A DNA stretch of 64,000 nucleotides from Rhodopseudomonas faecalis (GCF_003217325.1 NZ_QJTI01000001.1:94356-158355); one strand, 5' to 3'; numbered from the stretch's first letter, positions 16,503-25,673 are shown. Numbers and translations are program-made. The notes: a model not told the origin generated them from the sequence alone.

Positions 16503-17970
16503 CCAGGGGCGGCTGACGGTCCGCGAGCGGATCGACGGGCTGATCGACAGCGGCAGTTTCCACGAGATCGGCGCGGTTTCCGGCATCGGCGACTATGACG
16601 CCGATGGCGAACTGCGCGACGTCACGCCGGCGAACTGCATCTTTGGCCGTGCCAAAATCGATGGCCGGCCAGTGGTGGTGGTCGGCGACGATTTTACGGT
16701 GCGCGGCGGCTCGGCCGATGCCTCGATCCATCACAAGCCGCAGATGGCCGAGGAGATGGCGCACGATTTCCGGCTGCCGATCATCCGGGTGATCGAAGGC
16801 TCGGGCGGCGGCGGCTCGGTGAAAACCATCGAGACCAAGGGCGCCGCCAATTTGCCGGGCGGCATCGGCGGCACCGAATGGTTCTGGTACACGACCGGCA
16901 ATATGGCGCAGGTGCCGGTGGTGGCGCTTGGGCTCGGCTCGGTGGCCGGGCTTGGCGCGGCGCGGCTCGCCGCCAGCCATTATTCGGTGATGACCAAGAA
17001 TTCGGCGATGTTTGTCGCCGGTCCCCCGGTGGTAGCGCGGCTTGGCCAGAATCTCGACAAGCAACAACTGGGCGGCTGGGAAATCCAGACCCGGTCCGGC
17101 GCGGTCGATCATGCGGTCGAGACCGAGCAGGAGGCGTTCGAATGCGCGCGCCGGTTCCTGTCCTATTTGCCGTCCTCGGTGCACGAATTGCCGCCGACGC
17201 TGCCTTGCGAAGATGATCCGGAGCGAGCCGAGGAGGCGCTCTTGAAGGCGGTGCCGCGCAATCGCCGGCAAGTCTATAAGATGCGACCGATCATCGAAGC
17301 GGTGGTCGATAAGGGCTCGTTCTTCGAGATGGGCCAGAATTTCGGCCGCTCGATTATCGCGGGCCTGGCGCGGCTGCAGGGCCGCGCGGTGCTTCTGCTC
17401 GCCTCCGATCCGTATCACTATGGTGGCTCCTGGACCGCGGAGACCTGCCAAAAGGTGGTGCGCTATGTCGATCTCGCCGAAACATTCCATCTGCCGATTG
17501 TCTATCTGATGGATTGCCCCGGTTTCATGATCGGGCTCGAGGCGGAGAAGGCGGCGACCATCCGCCTCGGCATGCGGGCGATGGCGGCGGTCAACCAGAC
17601 CACGGTGCCGTGGTGCACCATCATCGTGCGCAACTGCTTTGGCGTGGCCGGCGTGGTGCATCAGCCGGCGGCGCGGCACTCGCTGCGCTATGCCTGGCCG
17701 TCGGCCTATTGGGGCTCGCTGCCGCTGGAAGGCGGCATTGAGGCGGCCTATCGCGCCGAGATCGAGGCGGCGGACGATCCGGCTGCCAAGCTCAAGGAAA
17801 TCGAGGAGCGGCTCAACAAGCTGCGCTCACCGTTCCGCTCGGCCGAAAAATTCTGGGTCGAGGAGATCATCGATCCGCGCAAAACCCGCGCGCTGCTGTG
17901 CGAATTCGCGCGGCTCGCCGAGCCGCTGCGCACGCCGGGCGTCGCGACGTCGATGCGTATCAGGCCATAA
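16411..17970 (+). CDS. Acyl-CoA carboxyltransferase (PccB-like) subunit
   Basis: A 519-residue biotin-dependent carboxyltransferase. Two crotonase-like halves are visible: the N half with GGSVKTIETKGAAN, and the C half with MDCPGFMIGLEAE and RNCFGVAG. It transfers carboxyl from biotin to an acyl-CoA such as propionyl- or methylcrotonyl-CoA. A GGGAG ribosome-binding site confirms the ATG at 16411, which lies within the end of the IclR gene. The biotin carrier is the divergent gene at 15053; the biotin carboxylase must be supplied from elsewhere. Exact acyl-CoA unknown. Confidence 0.87.
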   Translation: MTWKPELDELARREAFARQMGGVDKVKRQHDQGRLTVRERIDGLIDSGSFHEIGAVSGIGDYDADGELRDVTPANCIFGRAKIDGRPVVVVGDDFTVRGGSADASIHHKPQMAEEMAHDFRLPIIRVIEGSGGGGSVKTIETKGAANLPGGIGGTEWFWYTTGNMAQVPVVALGLGSVAGLGAARLAASHYSVMTKNSAMFVAGPPVVARLGQNLDKQQLGGWEIQTRSGAVDHAVETEQEAFECARRFLSYLPSSVHELPPTLPCEDDPERAEEALLKAVPRNRRQVYKMRPIIEAVVDKGSFFEMGQNFGRSIIAGLARLQGRAVLLLASDPYHYGGSWTAETCQKVVRYVDLAETFHLPIVYLMDCPGFMIGLEAEKAATIRLGMRAMAAVNQTTVPWCTIIVRNCFGVAGVVHQPAARHSLRYAWPSAYWGSLPLEGGIEAAYRAEIEAADDPAAKLKEIEERLNKLRSPFRSAEKFWVEEIIDPRKTRALLCEFARLAEPLRTPGVATSMRIRP

Positions 17971-17976
17971 TATCCA

Positions 17977-18058
17977 GTCATTGCGAGCGTAGCGAAGCAA
18001 TCCAGGTGCCGGGCACTGGGTTTCTGGATTGCTTCGTCGCTGCGCTCCTCGCAATGAC
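17977..18058. repeat. GTCATTGCGAGCG-type palindromic repeat (copy 1)
   Basis: Begins GTCATTGCGAGCGTAGCGAA and ends with CGCTCCTCGCAATGAC; the arms fold into a long hairpin with AGCAATCCA / TGGATTGCTTCG inner arms. It lies between convergent genes, 7 bases after the carboxyltransferase stop. Other copies are at 25553 and 38278. Confidence 0.85.
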
Positions 18059-18071
18059 GCTTCAACCTAAT

Positions 18072-19355
18072 CTAAGCCGCTGCGGGCTTGTGCTGCTTGG
18101 CAATCAACAGCGCGATGCTGGCGGCGATCAGACACAGCGCACCGGCGGCGAAGAATGCCGGCAGATAGCTCATCCACACGGTGCGTGACAGACCGGCCGC
18201 AAAAGCCGCGGTGGCGGCGCCGAGCTGATGGCCGCAAAATACCCAGCCGAACACCAGATTGGCGCGCTCGGCGCCAAAATTCTGCGCGGTCAGGCGCACG
18301 GTTGGCGGCACGGTGGCGATCCAATCCAGGCCGTAGAACAGCGCGAACAGTGACAGGCCGTAGAACGTAAAATCGCTGAACGGCAGGAACAGCAGCGATA
18401 GCCCGCGCAGCCCGTAGTACCAGAACAGCAGCCAGCGATTGTCGTAACGGTCCGACAGCCAGCCCGACAGAATGGTGCCGACGAAATCGAAAATCCCCAT
18501 CGCCGCCAGCAGCCCGGCGGCCTGCACCTGCGGAATGCCGAAATCGGCGCAGAGCGGAATGAGGTGCACCTGGATCAGCCCATTGGTCGAGGCGCCGCAG
18601 ATGAAGAAGGTTGCGAACAGAATCCAGAACACCGGCTTGCGCGAGGCGTCGCGTAGCGCCCCCAGCGCCGCGCTGGTGATCGGGCCATGCGGCGTCGGCA
18701 CGGCGGCGGGCGGCAGATCGCCGCGTTCGCCATAGGCGCGCAGCCCGAGATCGCTCGGCCGGTCGCGCATCAACAGCAGCACCGCAATGGCCGCGACCGC
18801 GAGCGCGCCGCATAGCAGCAGCAGCGCCACCCGCCAGCCGAAGCTTTCGGTCAGCGTCGCCAAAATCGGCAGGAACACCAGCTGCCCGGTGGCGACGCTG
18901 GCGGTGAGAATGCCGACCACCAGGCCGCGCCGTTCGGAAAACCAGCGCGCCGCCACGGTGGCGCCAAGCACCAGCGCGGTCAGCCCGGTGCCGATCCCGA
19001 CCGCAACGCCCCACAGCGCGATCAGTTGCCAGACTTGCGTCATGCCGATCGAGGCGATCAGGCTGGTGGCGATGATCAATTGCCCGGCGAGCGCGATATT
19101 GCGCAGCCCGTAGCGGTTCATCAGCGCCGCGGCGAACGGCGCCATCAGCCCGAACAGGATGAAGCGGATCGACAGCGCCGAGGAAATCTCGGCCGCGCTC
19201 CAGCCGAATTCCTGCTGCAGCGGCACGATGAACACGCCCGGCGCGCCCACGGCGCCGGCCGAGACCAGCGCGGTGAGGAAAGTTACCGCCACCATCACCC
19301 AGCCATAGTGAATGTCGCGGCGGCTGAGCAGTGCGGCGAGCCGGGAAGAAAGCAT
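18072..19355 (-). CDS. MFS transporter (monocarboxylate/oxalate-type)
   Basis: A 427-residue inner-membrane carrier with about 12 transmembrane helices. The first half has RFILFGLMAPFAAALMNRYG and the RWFSERRGLVVGI loop typical of the MFS motif around helices 2-5; the central loop is near residues 205-235. Carriers of this subgroup import mono- or dicarboxylic acids. Its promoter shares an ATGAT-N4-ATCAT site with the TetR gene at 19848, so it is likely under control of that regulator. Substrate uncertain. Confidence 0.83.
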   Translation of the reverse strand: MLSSRLAALLSRRDIHYGWVMVAVTFLTALVSAGAVGAPGVFIVPLQQEFGWSAAEISSALSIRFILFGLMAPFAAALMNRYGLRNIALAGQLIIATSLIASIGMTQVWQLIALWGVAVGIGTGLTALVLGATVAARWFSERRGLVVGILTASVATGQLVFLPILATLTESFGWRVALLLLCGALAVAAIAVLLLMRDRPSDLGLRAYGERGDLPPAAVPTPHGPITSAALGALRDASRKPVFWILFATFFICGASTNGLIQVHLIPLCADFGIPQVQAAGLLAAMGIFDFVGTILSGWLSDRYDNRWLLFWYYGLRGLSLLFLPFSDFTFYGLSLFALFYGLDWIATVPPTVRLTAQNFGAERANLVFGWVFCGHQLGAATAAFAAGLSRTVWMSYLPAFFAAGALCLIAASIALLIAKQHKPAAA

Positions 19356-19402
19356 GCCTGGTCCTGTGCGAGCGCGCGGCGTCGGCCGCCCGCTATGTTT
19401 GG

Positions 19403-19423
19403 ATGATAACCATCATATGATGG
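19403..19423. promoter_or_regulatory. Candidate TetR operator upstream of the MFS gene
   Basis: ATGAT-AACC-ATCAT (19403-19416) overlaps a perfect 14-base palindrome CCATCATATGATGG (19410-19423). It lies 48-68 bases upstream of the MFS start. The same ATGAT-N4-ATCAT pattern appears at 19809 before the TetR gene. Confidence 0.5.
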
Positions 19424-19808
19424 CGCATTGCTTTTGCAATTGCTTATCGTGCACACAACGCTGTGACAGACAAGGTCCGGCGGCAGGGCCCCTGATCGGC
19501 CAGCTGACGAAGCGGGGCGGTGGTGATCAGGGGCAGGGGCGCGCAGCGACGGGCGGCCGCCGGGACGACCATTGACAAGCCGGCCCGAAGGGTAGGGGAG
19601 AACGAAAGACATTCCGGTGAGAGCAGGGCTGGACAAAACGTGTCGAACGCAGCTTCGACGTACCTGCTACCAGCGCGGTCCGTATCAAGGGGGAGCGATC
19701 AGCTGAGGTGGTGAAGAATGGCGCACGCCATACTAATTGAGCTGATCAGCGAGGCCGATCGAAAGGGGCTCTGCGTCAAAATGACGATAGCGAGAATGAG
19801 TAGGTTCC
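19424..19808. other. Intergenic region between MFS and TetR genes
   Basis: About 385 bases between two candidate operators. Short open frames exist on both strands but none has a ribosome-binding site or recognisable protein. Nothing further was noticed. Confidence 0.4.
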
Positions 19809-19822
19809 ATGATAGGAATCAT
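19809..19822. promoter_or_regulatory. Candidate TetR operator upstream of the TetR gene
   Basis: ATGAT-AGGA-ATCAT, 26 bases before the TetR ATG, the same symmetric half-sites and spacing as at 19403-19416. Its placement fits autorepression. Confidence 0.5.
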
Positions 19823-19847
19823 CATTCTTTAAAGGGATGGATCGCCG

Positions 19848-20741
19848 ATGCGGTACTCAAAAGAACACAAGAACGCCACCCACGATCGCATTGTCCGCAA
19901 GGCGTCGATGCGCCTGCGCGAAAAGGGCATTCACGGCGTCGGCGTCGCCGAGCTGATGAAAGACGCCGGGCTGACCCATGGCGGCTTCTACTCGCATTTT
20001 GAATCGCGCGAAGCGTTGATGGTGGAAGCCGTCACCTACGCGATGGACCGCTCGATGGCGAGCTGGCGCGAGCTCACCGATGATCTGCCCCCGTCGCAGC
20101 GGCTGGCGGTGATCGCCGATGCCTATCTCAGCAAGCAGCACCGCGACGATCCGGGGCGCGGCTGTGCGGTGCTGGCGGTCGGCGCGGAGATCGCCCGCGA
20201 AACCGCCAAGACGCGCCGGGCTTTTGCCGCCAAGGTGACGGCCATGATCGAGATGCTGGCGGAGCAGATGGAAGGCGTGCCGGCCAAGCAGGCGCGTCAG
20301 CAGGCGTCCGCGATGCTGGCCTCGATGGTTGGCACCTTGCTGCTGGCGCGCGTCACCGGCGCGGGCGAATTGTCGGACGAGATCCTGGCCGCCGGGCGCG
20401 CCGCGTTGCCGGTGGTGCCGGCGTCGCCGCGTCGCGGCGGCTCGGTGACGGTTAGCGGTTCCCGGGCGGCGTTCGCAGCCAAGGCCGAGGCCGGAGCCGC
20501 GCGGCCCGCGGTGAAGGGCAAAGCTGCCAGCAAGCCGGGAGTCCGCCGGGCCGCCGCCAGCAAGACGATTGCCAGCAAGACGATTGCCAGCAAAGCGATC
20601 GCCGGCAAGGTGGCCAGCAAGGTCGCCGCCAATAAGGTGGCCGTAGCTGCCAGCAAACCAGCTGCCAATAAGGCCTTGGCCAGCAAAGCGCGCACCGCGC
20701 GCCGCAGCAGCAATGGGACGGTCTCCAGTCAACAGCGTTGA
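19848..20741 (+). CDS. TetR-family regulator with histone-H1-like C-terminal tail
   Basis: Residues 10-60 form a TetR helix-turn-helix (VGVAELMKDAGLTHGGFYSHF) and 65-190 an all-helical ligand domain. Unlike normal TetR proteins (about 200 residues) it continues for about 100 residues (195-297) with a Lys/Ala/Ser tail of ASK, ANK and AGK units such as IASKTIASKA, encoded in part by 15-base tandem repeats near 20560-20610. Such tails bind DNA nonspecifically in bacterial H1-like proteins. It precedes mmsA by 145 bases in the same direction and probably regulates the valine operon and the divergent MFS carrier. Confidence 0.87.
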   Translation: MRYSKEHKNATHDRIVRKASMRLREKGIHGVGVAELMKDAGLTHGGFYSHFESREALMVEAVTYAMDRSMASWRELTDDLPPSQRLAVIADAYLSKQHRDDPGRGCAVLAVGAEIARETAKTRRAFAAKVTAMIEMLAEQMEGVPAKQARQQASAMLASMVGTLLLARVTGAGELSDEILAAGRAALPVVPASPRRGGSVTVSGSRAAFAAKAEAGAARPAVKGKAASKPGVRRAAASKTIASKTIASKAIAGKVASKVAANKVAVAASKPAANKALASKARTARRSSNGTVSSQQR

Positions 20742-20886
20742 CCTGCCGCCTATTCAACGTTTGGCGGTTTGCCGCCCCTGAGGGACGGCGATAAGCTGCT
20801 AACAGGATTGCGTGCGGGGCCTCTTCCCAAACGCGCCAAAGCCTGTTCAAAGACTATGCAAATCTAAGCTTACCCGGAGGAAACGC

Positions 20887-22383
20887 ATGCGCTCGATTGG
20901 GCATTTTATTGCTGGCCGTGAAGTGGCTGGAACGTCAGGACGGTTCGCCGACGTGTTCGAACCGATGACCGGCGAGGTCCAGGCCAAGGTCGCGCTGGCA
21001 ACCAAGGCCGAGCTGCGTGCCGCCGTCGAGAATGCCAAGGCCGCGCAGCGCGACTGGGCGGCCACCAATCCGCAGCGCCGCGCGCGCGTGCTGATGAAGT
21101 TCCTGGAACTGGTGCAGCGCGACTATGACAAGCTCGCCGAGCTTTTGGCGCGCGAGCATGGCAAGACCATTCCGGACGCCAAGGGTGACATCCAGCGCGG
21201 TCTTGAAGTCGTTGAATTTGCTTGCGGAATTCCGCATCTGATGAAGGGCGAATACACCGAGGGCGCCGGCCCCGGCATCGACATCTATTCGATGCGCCAG
21301 CCGCTCGGCGTGGTCGCCGGCATCACCCCGTTCAACTTCCCGGCGATGATCCCGATGTGGAAGTTCGCCCCGGCGCTGGCCTGCGGCAATGCCTTCATCT
21401 TGAAGCCGTCGGAGCGCGACCCCGGGGTGCCGATGGCGCTGGCGGCGCTGCTGATCGAAGCCGGGCTGCCGGCCGGCGTGCTCAACGTCGTCAATGGCGA
21501 CAAGGAAGCGGTCGACGCGATCCTGGACGATCCGGATATCCGCGCCGTCGGTTTCGTCGGCTCCTCGCCGATCGCGCAGTACATCTATGAGCGCGCCGCG
21601 GCCACCGGCAAGCGCGCGCAGTGCTTTGGCGGCGCCAAGAACCACGCCATCATCATGCCCGATGCCGATCTCGACCAGACCGTCGATGCGCTGATCGGCG
21701 CCGGCTATGGTTCGGCCGGCGAGCGCTGCATGGCGATCTCGGTGGCGGTGCCGGTCGGCAAGGCCACCGCCGATGCGCTGATGGAGAAGCTGATCCCGCG
21801 CGTCGAGAAGCTGAAGATCGGGCCCTCGACCGATCCGTCCGCGGATTTCGGTCCGCTGGTGACGCGCGAAGCGCTGGAGCGGGTCAAGAACTACGTCGAG
21901 ATCGGCGTCAAGGAAGGCGCGACGCTGGCGGTCGATGGCCGCGGCTTCAAGATGCAAGGCTATGAAAACGGGTTCTACATGGGCGGCTGTCTGTTCGACA
22001 ACGTCACCCGCGACATGCGCATCTACAAGGAAGAGATTTTTGGGCCGGTACTGTGCGTCGCGCGCGCCCACGACTACGCTGAAGCGCTGGCGCTGCCGTC
22101 CGAGCATGATTACGGCAACGGCGTTGCGATCTTCACCCGCGACGGCGACGCGGCGCGCGACTTCGCGGCCAAGGTCAATGTCGGCATGGTCGGCATCAAC
22201 GTGCCGATCCCGGTTCCGATCGCGTACTACACTTTTGGCGGCTGGAAGCGTTCGGGCTTCGGTGACCTCAACCAGCACGGCCCGGATTCGGTGCGCTTCT
22301 ACACCAAGACCAAGACCGTGACCTCGCGCTGGCCTTCGGGTGTCAAGGAAGGCGCCGAGTTCGTCATCCCGACCATGAAGTAA
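20887..22383 (+). CDS. mmsA: Methylmalonate-semialdehyde dehydrogenase (CoA-acylating)
   Basis: Converts methylmalonate semialdehyde (from valine) with CoA and NAD+ to propionyl-CoA and CO2; also malonate semialdehyde to acetyl-CoA. The 498-residue protein has the ALDH fold with TPFNFP (N150), the nucleophile C281 in SAGERCMAIS, and GGAKNH (N252) where ordinary aldehyde dehydrogenases have the general-base Glu, a feature of this CoA-acylating subfamily. A GGAGG ribosome-binding site fixes the ATG at 20887. First gene of a four-gene valine operon. Confidence 0.95.
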   Translation: MRSIGHFIAGREVAGTSGRFADVFEPMTGEVQAKVALATKAELRAAVENAKAAQRDWAATNPQRRARVLMKFLELVQRDYDKLAELLAREHGKTIPDAKGDIQRGLEVVEFACGIPHLMKGEYTEGAGPGIDIYSMRQPLGVVAGITPFNFPAMIPMWKFAPALACGNAFILKPSERDPGVPMALAALLIEAGLPAGVLNVVNGDKEAVDAILDDPDIRAVGFVGSSPIAQYIYERAAATGKRAQCFGGAKNHAIIMPDADLDQTVDALIGAGYGSAGERCMAISVAVPVGKATADALMEKLIPRVEKLKIGPSTDPSADFGPLVTREALERVKNYVEIGVKEGATLAVDGRGFKMQGYENGFYMGGCLFDNVTRDMRIYKEEIFGPVLCVARAHDYAEALALPSEHDYGNGVAIFTRDGDAARDFAAKVNVGMVGINVPIPVPIAYYTFGGWKRSGFGDLNQHGPDSVRFYTKTKTVTSRWPSGVKEGAEFVIPTMK

Positions 22384-22394
22384 GCGCGGACGCG

Positions 22395-23540
22395 ATGCAG
22401 TTCACGCTCAATGACGATCAGCGCGCCATACGAGATATGGCGCGCGACTTCGCCGCGGAGAAGATCGCCCCGCACGCGCTCGCGTGGGACGAAGAGAAGC
22501 ATCTGCCGCTCGACGTGATCCGGGAAGCGGCGGCGCTCGGCATCGGCGGCATCTATATCAACGACGATGTCGGCGGCAGCGCCATGACGCGGTTTGACGC
22601 CGCGCTGATCTTCGAGGCGTTGGCCACCGGCTGCCCGGCGGTGTCGGCTTTCATCTCGATCCACAACATGGCGGCGTGGATGATCGATCGCTACGGCGAC
22701 GACGCCCAGCGCCAGAAATGGCTACCCAAGCTGTGTACCATGGAGTGGGTGGCGAGCTATTGCCTCACCGAGCCAGGCTCGGGCTCGGATGCCGCGGCGC
22801 TGCGCACCCGCGCGGTGCGCGACGGCGATGACTATGTGCTCAACGGCCAAAAGCAGTTCATTTCAGGCGCCGGCAGCAACGACCTCTATGTCGTGATGGC
22901 GCGTACCGGCAGCGAGGGCGCCTCGGGCATCTCGACGCTGGTGGTGGAGCGCGACACGCCCGGCCTGTCGTTCGGCGCCAATGAGCGCAAGATGGGCTGG
23001 AACGCGCAGCCGACCCGCTCGGTGATTTTTGAGAATGTCCGGGTGCCGGTCGAGAACCGGCTCGGCGATGAGGGCATCGGCTTCAAGATCGCGATGGCCG
23101 GGCTCGATGGCGGCCGGCTTAACATCGCGGCGTGCTCGCTCGGCGGCGCGCAGGCGGCGCTCGACAAGACGCTGAACTACATGCGCGAGCGCAAGGCGTT
23201 CGGCAAGCGGCTCGACGAGTTCCAGGCGCTGCAATTCCGGCTCGCCGACATGGCAACCGAACTGGAAGCGGCGCGCACCTTTCTGTGGCGCGCGGCCGCG
23301 GCGCTCGACCGCAAGGACCATGATGCCTCGACGCTGTGCGCGATGGCCAAGCGCTTTGGCACCGATGTCGGGTTCAACGTCGCCAATGAGGCGCTGCAAT
23401 TGCACGGCGGCTACGGCTATCTCAGCGAATACGGCATCGAGAAGATCGTGCGCGATCTGCGCGTGCACCAGATTCTCGAAGGCACCAATGAAATCATGCG
23501 TCTGATCGTGGCGCGGAAATTGATCGAGGGCGCGCGATGA
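22395..23540 (+). CDS. Isobutyryl-CoA-type acyl-CoA dehydrogenase
   Basis: A 381-residue FAD enzyme that would oxidise isobutyryl-CoA to methacrylyl-CoA. Both family signatures are present: CLTEPGSGSDAAAL and the C-terminal LHGGYGYLSEYGIEK. The likely catalytic glutamate is E362 in ILEGTNEI. It starts 11 bases after mmsA and its stop overlaps the next gene by four bases (ATGA), so the operon is tightly coupled. The isobutyryl-CoA assignment rests on operon context. Confidence 0.9.
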   Translation: MQFTLNDDQRAIRDMARDFAAEKIAPHALAWDEEKHLPLDVIREAAALGIGGIYINDDVGGSAMTRFDAALIFEALATGCPAVSAFISIHNMAAWMIDRYGDDAQRQKWLPKLCTMEWVASYCLTEPGSGSDAAALRTRAVRDGDDYVLNGQKQFISGAGSNDLYVVMARTGSEGASGISTLVVERDTPGLSFGANERKMGWNAQPTRSVIFENVRVPVENRLGDEGIGFKIAMAGLDGGRLNIAACSLGGAQAALDKTLNYMRERKAFGKRLDEFQALQFRLADMATELEAARTFLWRAAAALDRKDHDASTLCAMAKRFGTDVGFNVANEALQLHGGYGYLSEYGIEKIVRDLRVHQILEGTNEIMRLIVARKLIEGAR

Positions 23541-24622
23541 GTGAGACCATCACTGTGGATCAGGCCGAGGGCGATCTGATCGCGCGGCGCGAGGGCGCGG
23601 CCGGCGTGCTGCGGCTGAACCGGCCCAAGGCCATCAACGCGCTGACGCTGGAAATGACCCGCGTGATCGAGGGCGCGATGGCGTCATTCGCCGCTGATCC
23701 TGAGGTGGCTTTGGTGCTGATCGAAGGCGCCGGCGAGCGCGGGCTGTGCGCGGGCGGCGACATTGTCGGGCTCTATCACAGTGCGCGCCAGGGCGGCGAT
23801 CTCGGCCCGGTGTTTTGGCGCGAGGAGTACATCGTCAACGCCAACATCGCCAAATATCCAAAGCCGTATGTTGCGTTCATGGACGGCTTGGTGATGGGCG
23901 GCGGCGTCGGTCTGTCGGCCCATGGCAGCCACCGCATCGTCACCGATCGCACCAAGATCGCGATGCCGGAAGTTGGCATCGGCTTCTTTCCCGATGTCGG
24001 CGGCACCTGGCTGTTGTCGCGCGCGCCGGGCGAGGTCGGCACCTATTTCGGCCTGACCGGCGAAATCATGAATGGCAGTGACGCGATCTATGCCGGCTTC
24101 GCCGACGCGCTGGTGCCGGCCGCGAATTGGCCGGAGCTGCGCGCCGCCTTGACCGCGGCGCCGGCGAATGCCTCGGCGCAGCAGGTGCGCGACATCATCG
24201 GCCGCTTTGCGGTCACGACCGAGCCCGGCACCGCGCGGCGCCACCGTGCGGCGATCGACCGGCTGTTCGCGCATGACAGCATCGAAGCGATCGCCGCGGC
24301 GCTCGAGGCCGACGGATCGGAATTTGCGCAAGGCGCGCTGAAAGCGCTGCGCAGCAAATCGCCGACCAGCCTGAAGGTGACGCTGCGGCTGCTGCGGCAG
24401 GCGCGTCAGGCGCCGTCGCTGGAAGCGTGCCTGATCCACGAATATCGCGCCGCGCTGCAAGTGTTCGCCAGCGCCGAATTCATCGAGGGCGTGCGCGCCG
24501 CGGTGATCGACAAGGACCGGCAGCCGAAATGGCAGCCGGCGCGGATCGAAGATGTCGATGATGAAATTGTCGGGCGCTACTTCGCCCATCGGGGAGCCAA
24601 CGAGCTGACATTCCCGACCTAA
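23537..24622 (+). CDS. 3-hydroxyisobutyryl-CoA hydrolase (enoyl-CoA hydratase family)
   Basis: Hydrolyses 3-hydroxyisobutyryl-CoA to the free acid in valine breakdown. The 361-residue crotonase-fold protein has the oxyanion loops AGGDIVGLY and GLVMGGGVGLS, and the AMPEVGIGFFPDVGG segment with the Glu and Asp conserved in the hydrolase branch. It is longer than ordinary crotonases (about 260) because of the C-terminal extension typical of this branch. It overlaps the preceding gene and is followed after 34 bases by mmsB. The operon has no separate methacrylyl-CoA hydratase. Confidence 0.88.
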   Translation: MSETITVDQAEGDLIARREGAAGVLRLNRPKAINALTLEMTRVIEGAMASFAADPEVALVLIEGAGERGLCAGGDIVGLYHSARQGGDLGPVFWREEYIVNANIAKYPKPYVAFMDGLVMGGGVGLSAHGSHRIVTDRTKIAMPEVGIGFFPDVGGTWLLSRAPGEVGTYFGLTGEIMNGSDAIYAGFADALVPAANWPELRAALTAAPANASAQQVRDIIGRFAVTTEPGTARRHRAAIDRLFAHDSIEAIAAALEADGSEFAQGALKALRSKSPTSLKVTLRLLRQARQAPSLEACLIHEYRAALQVFASAEFIEGVRAAVIDKDRQPKWQPARIEDVDDEIVGRYFAHRGANELTFPT

Positions 24623-24656
24623 CCAACGCGCAAAGCAGAACAGACGAGGGCAGGAA

Positions 24657-25544
24657 ATGACCAACATCGCATTCATCGGTCTCGGCAATATGGGTGGGCC
24701 GATGGCCGCCAATCTGGTGAAGGCCGGCCATCAGGTGCGTGGCTTCGATCTGGTCGAAGCTTCGCGCGAGGCGGCCAAGGCCGACGGCGTCACCATCGCG
24801 GCGAGCGCCGTTGAGGCGGTCAGCGGCGCCGAGGTGATCGTCACCATGCTGCCGGCCGGTAAGCATGTGCTGGCGGTGTGGACCGAGGTGCTGCCGCACA
24901 TCGCCAAGGGCGCGCTGCTGATCGACTGCTCGACCATCGACGTTGCCAGCGCGGTCGCCGCGCATCAGCTTGCGCAGCAGCAGGGCGTGCACTCGGTCGA
25001 TGCGCCGGTGTCGGGCGGCACGGGCGGCGCCAAGGGCGCGACGCTGACCTTCATGGCCGGCGGCGAGGCCGCGGCGTTCGAGGCCGCCAAGCCGGTGCTC
25101 GACAAGATGGGCAAGAAGATCGTGCATTGCGGCGCTGCCGGCGCAGGCCAGGCCGCGAAAATCTGCAACAACATGCTGCTCGGCATTTCGATGATCGGCG
25201 TCAGCGAAGCTTTTACGCTCGCCGAAAAGCTCGGCCTGTCGCATCAGGCGCTGTTCGACGTCGCCTCGACCTCTTCAGGGCAGTGCTGGTCGCTGACCAG
25301 CTATTGCCCGGTGCCGGGTCCGGTGCCGACCTCGCCGGCCAACAACAGCTACAAGCCGGGCTTCGCCGCGTCCTTGATGCTCAAGGACCTAAAATTGTCG
25401 CAGGACGCGGCGCATAGCAGCGGCGCGGTGACGCCGCTCGGCGCCCATGCCGCCGAACTCTATGCCGAGTTCGAACAGGCCGGCCATGATGGTGCGGACT
25501 TCTCCGGCATCATCAATTTCCTGCGCGAGCGCGCGGCCAAGTAA
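24657..25544 (+). CDS. mmsB: 3-hydroxyisobutyrate dehydrogenase
   Basis: Oxidises 3-hydroxyisobutyrate to methylmalonate semialdehyde, the substrate of MmsA. The 295-residue protein has the dinucleotide motif GLGNMGGPM (8-16), the substrate loop DAPVSGGTGGA (115-125) and the catalytic lysine K168 in GAGQAAKICNN. Last gene of the valine operon; a palindromic repeat follows 8 bases after its stop and probably ends the transcript. Confidence 0.95.
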   Translation: MTNIAFIGLGNMGGPMAANLVKAGHQVRGFDLVEASREAAKADGVTIAASAVEAVSGAEVIVTMLPAGKHVLAVWTEVLPHIAKGALLIDCSTIDVASAVAAHQLAQQQGVHSVDAPVSGGTGGAKGATLTFMAGGEAAAFEAAKPVLDKMGKKIVHCGAAGAGQAAKICNNMLLGISMIGVSEAFTLAEKLGLSHQALFDVASTSSGQCWSLTSYCPVPGPVPTSPANNSYKPGFAASLMLKDLKLSQDAAHSSGAVTPLGAHAAELYAEFEQAGHDGADFSGIINFLRERAAK

Positions 25545-25552
25545 TCGTCTTC

Positions 25553-25626
25553 GTCATTGCGCGGAGCGATCTAGACCGCGCCAATGCGTGGCTGGATTGC
25601 TTCGTCGCTTCGCTCCTCGCAATGAC
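25553..25626. repeat. GTCATTGCGAGCG-type palindromic repeat (copy 2)
   Basis: Starts GTCATTGCGCGGAGCG and ends TTCGCTCCTCGCAATGAC, with a TGGATTGCTTCG inner arm. The left arm is more degenerate than in copy 1. It begins 8 bases after the mmsB stop codon. Confidence 0.8.
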
Positions 25627-25673
25627 GAGGTGAGTGTTTTGAATCGGCATTGGCCCTATTTCGAGGTGTCGCC

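Noticed and set aside
20560..20700. Repeat array in the TetR tail considered as a CRISPR-like array
   Set aside because: Units are 15 bases, coding and in frame, without spacers.
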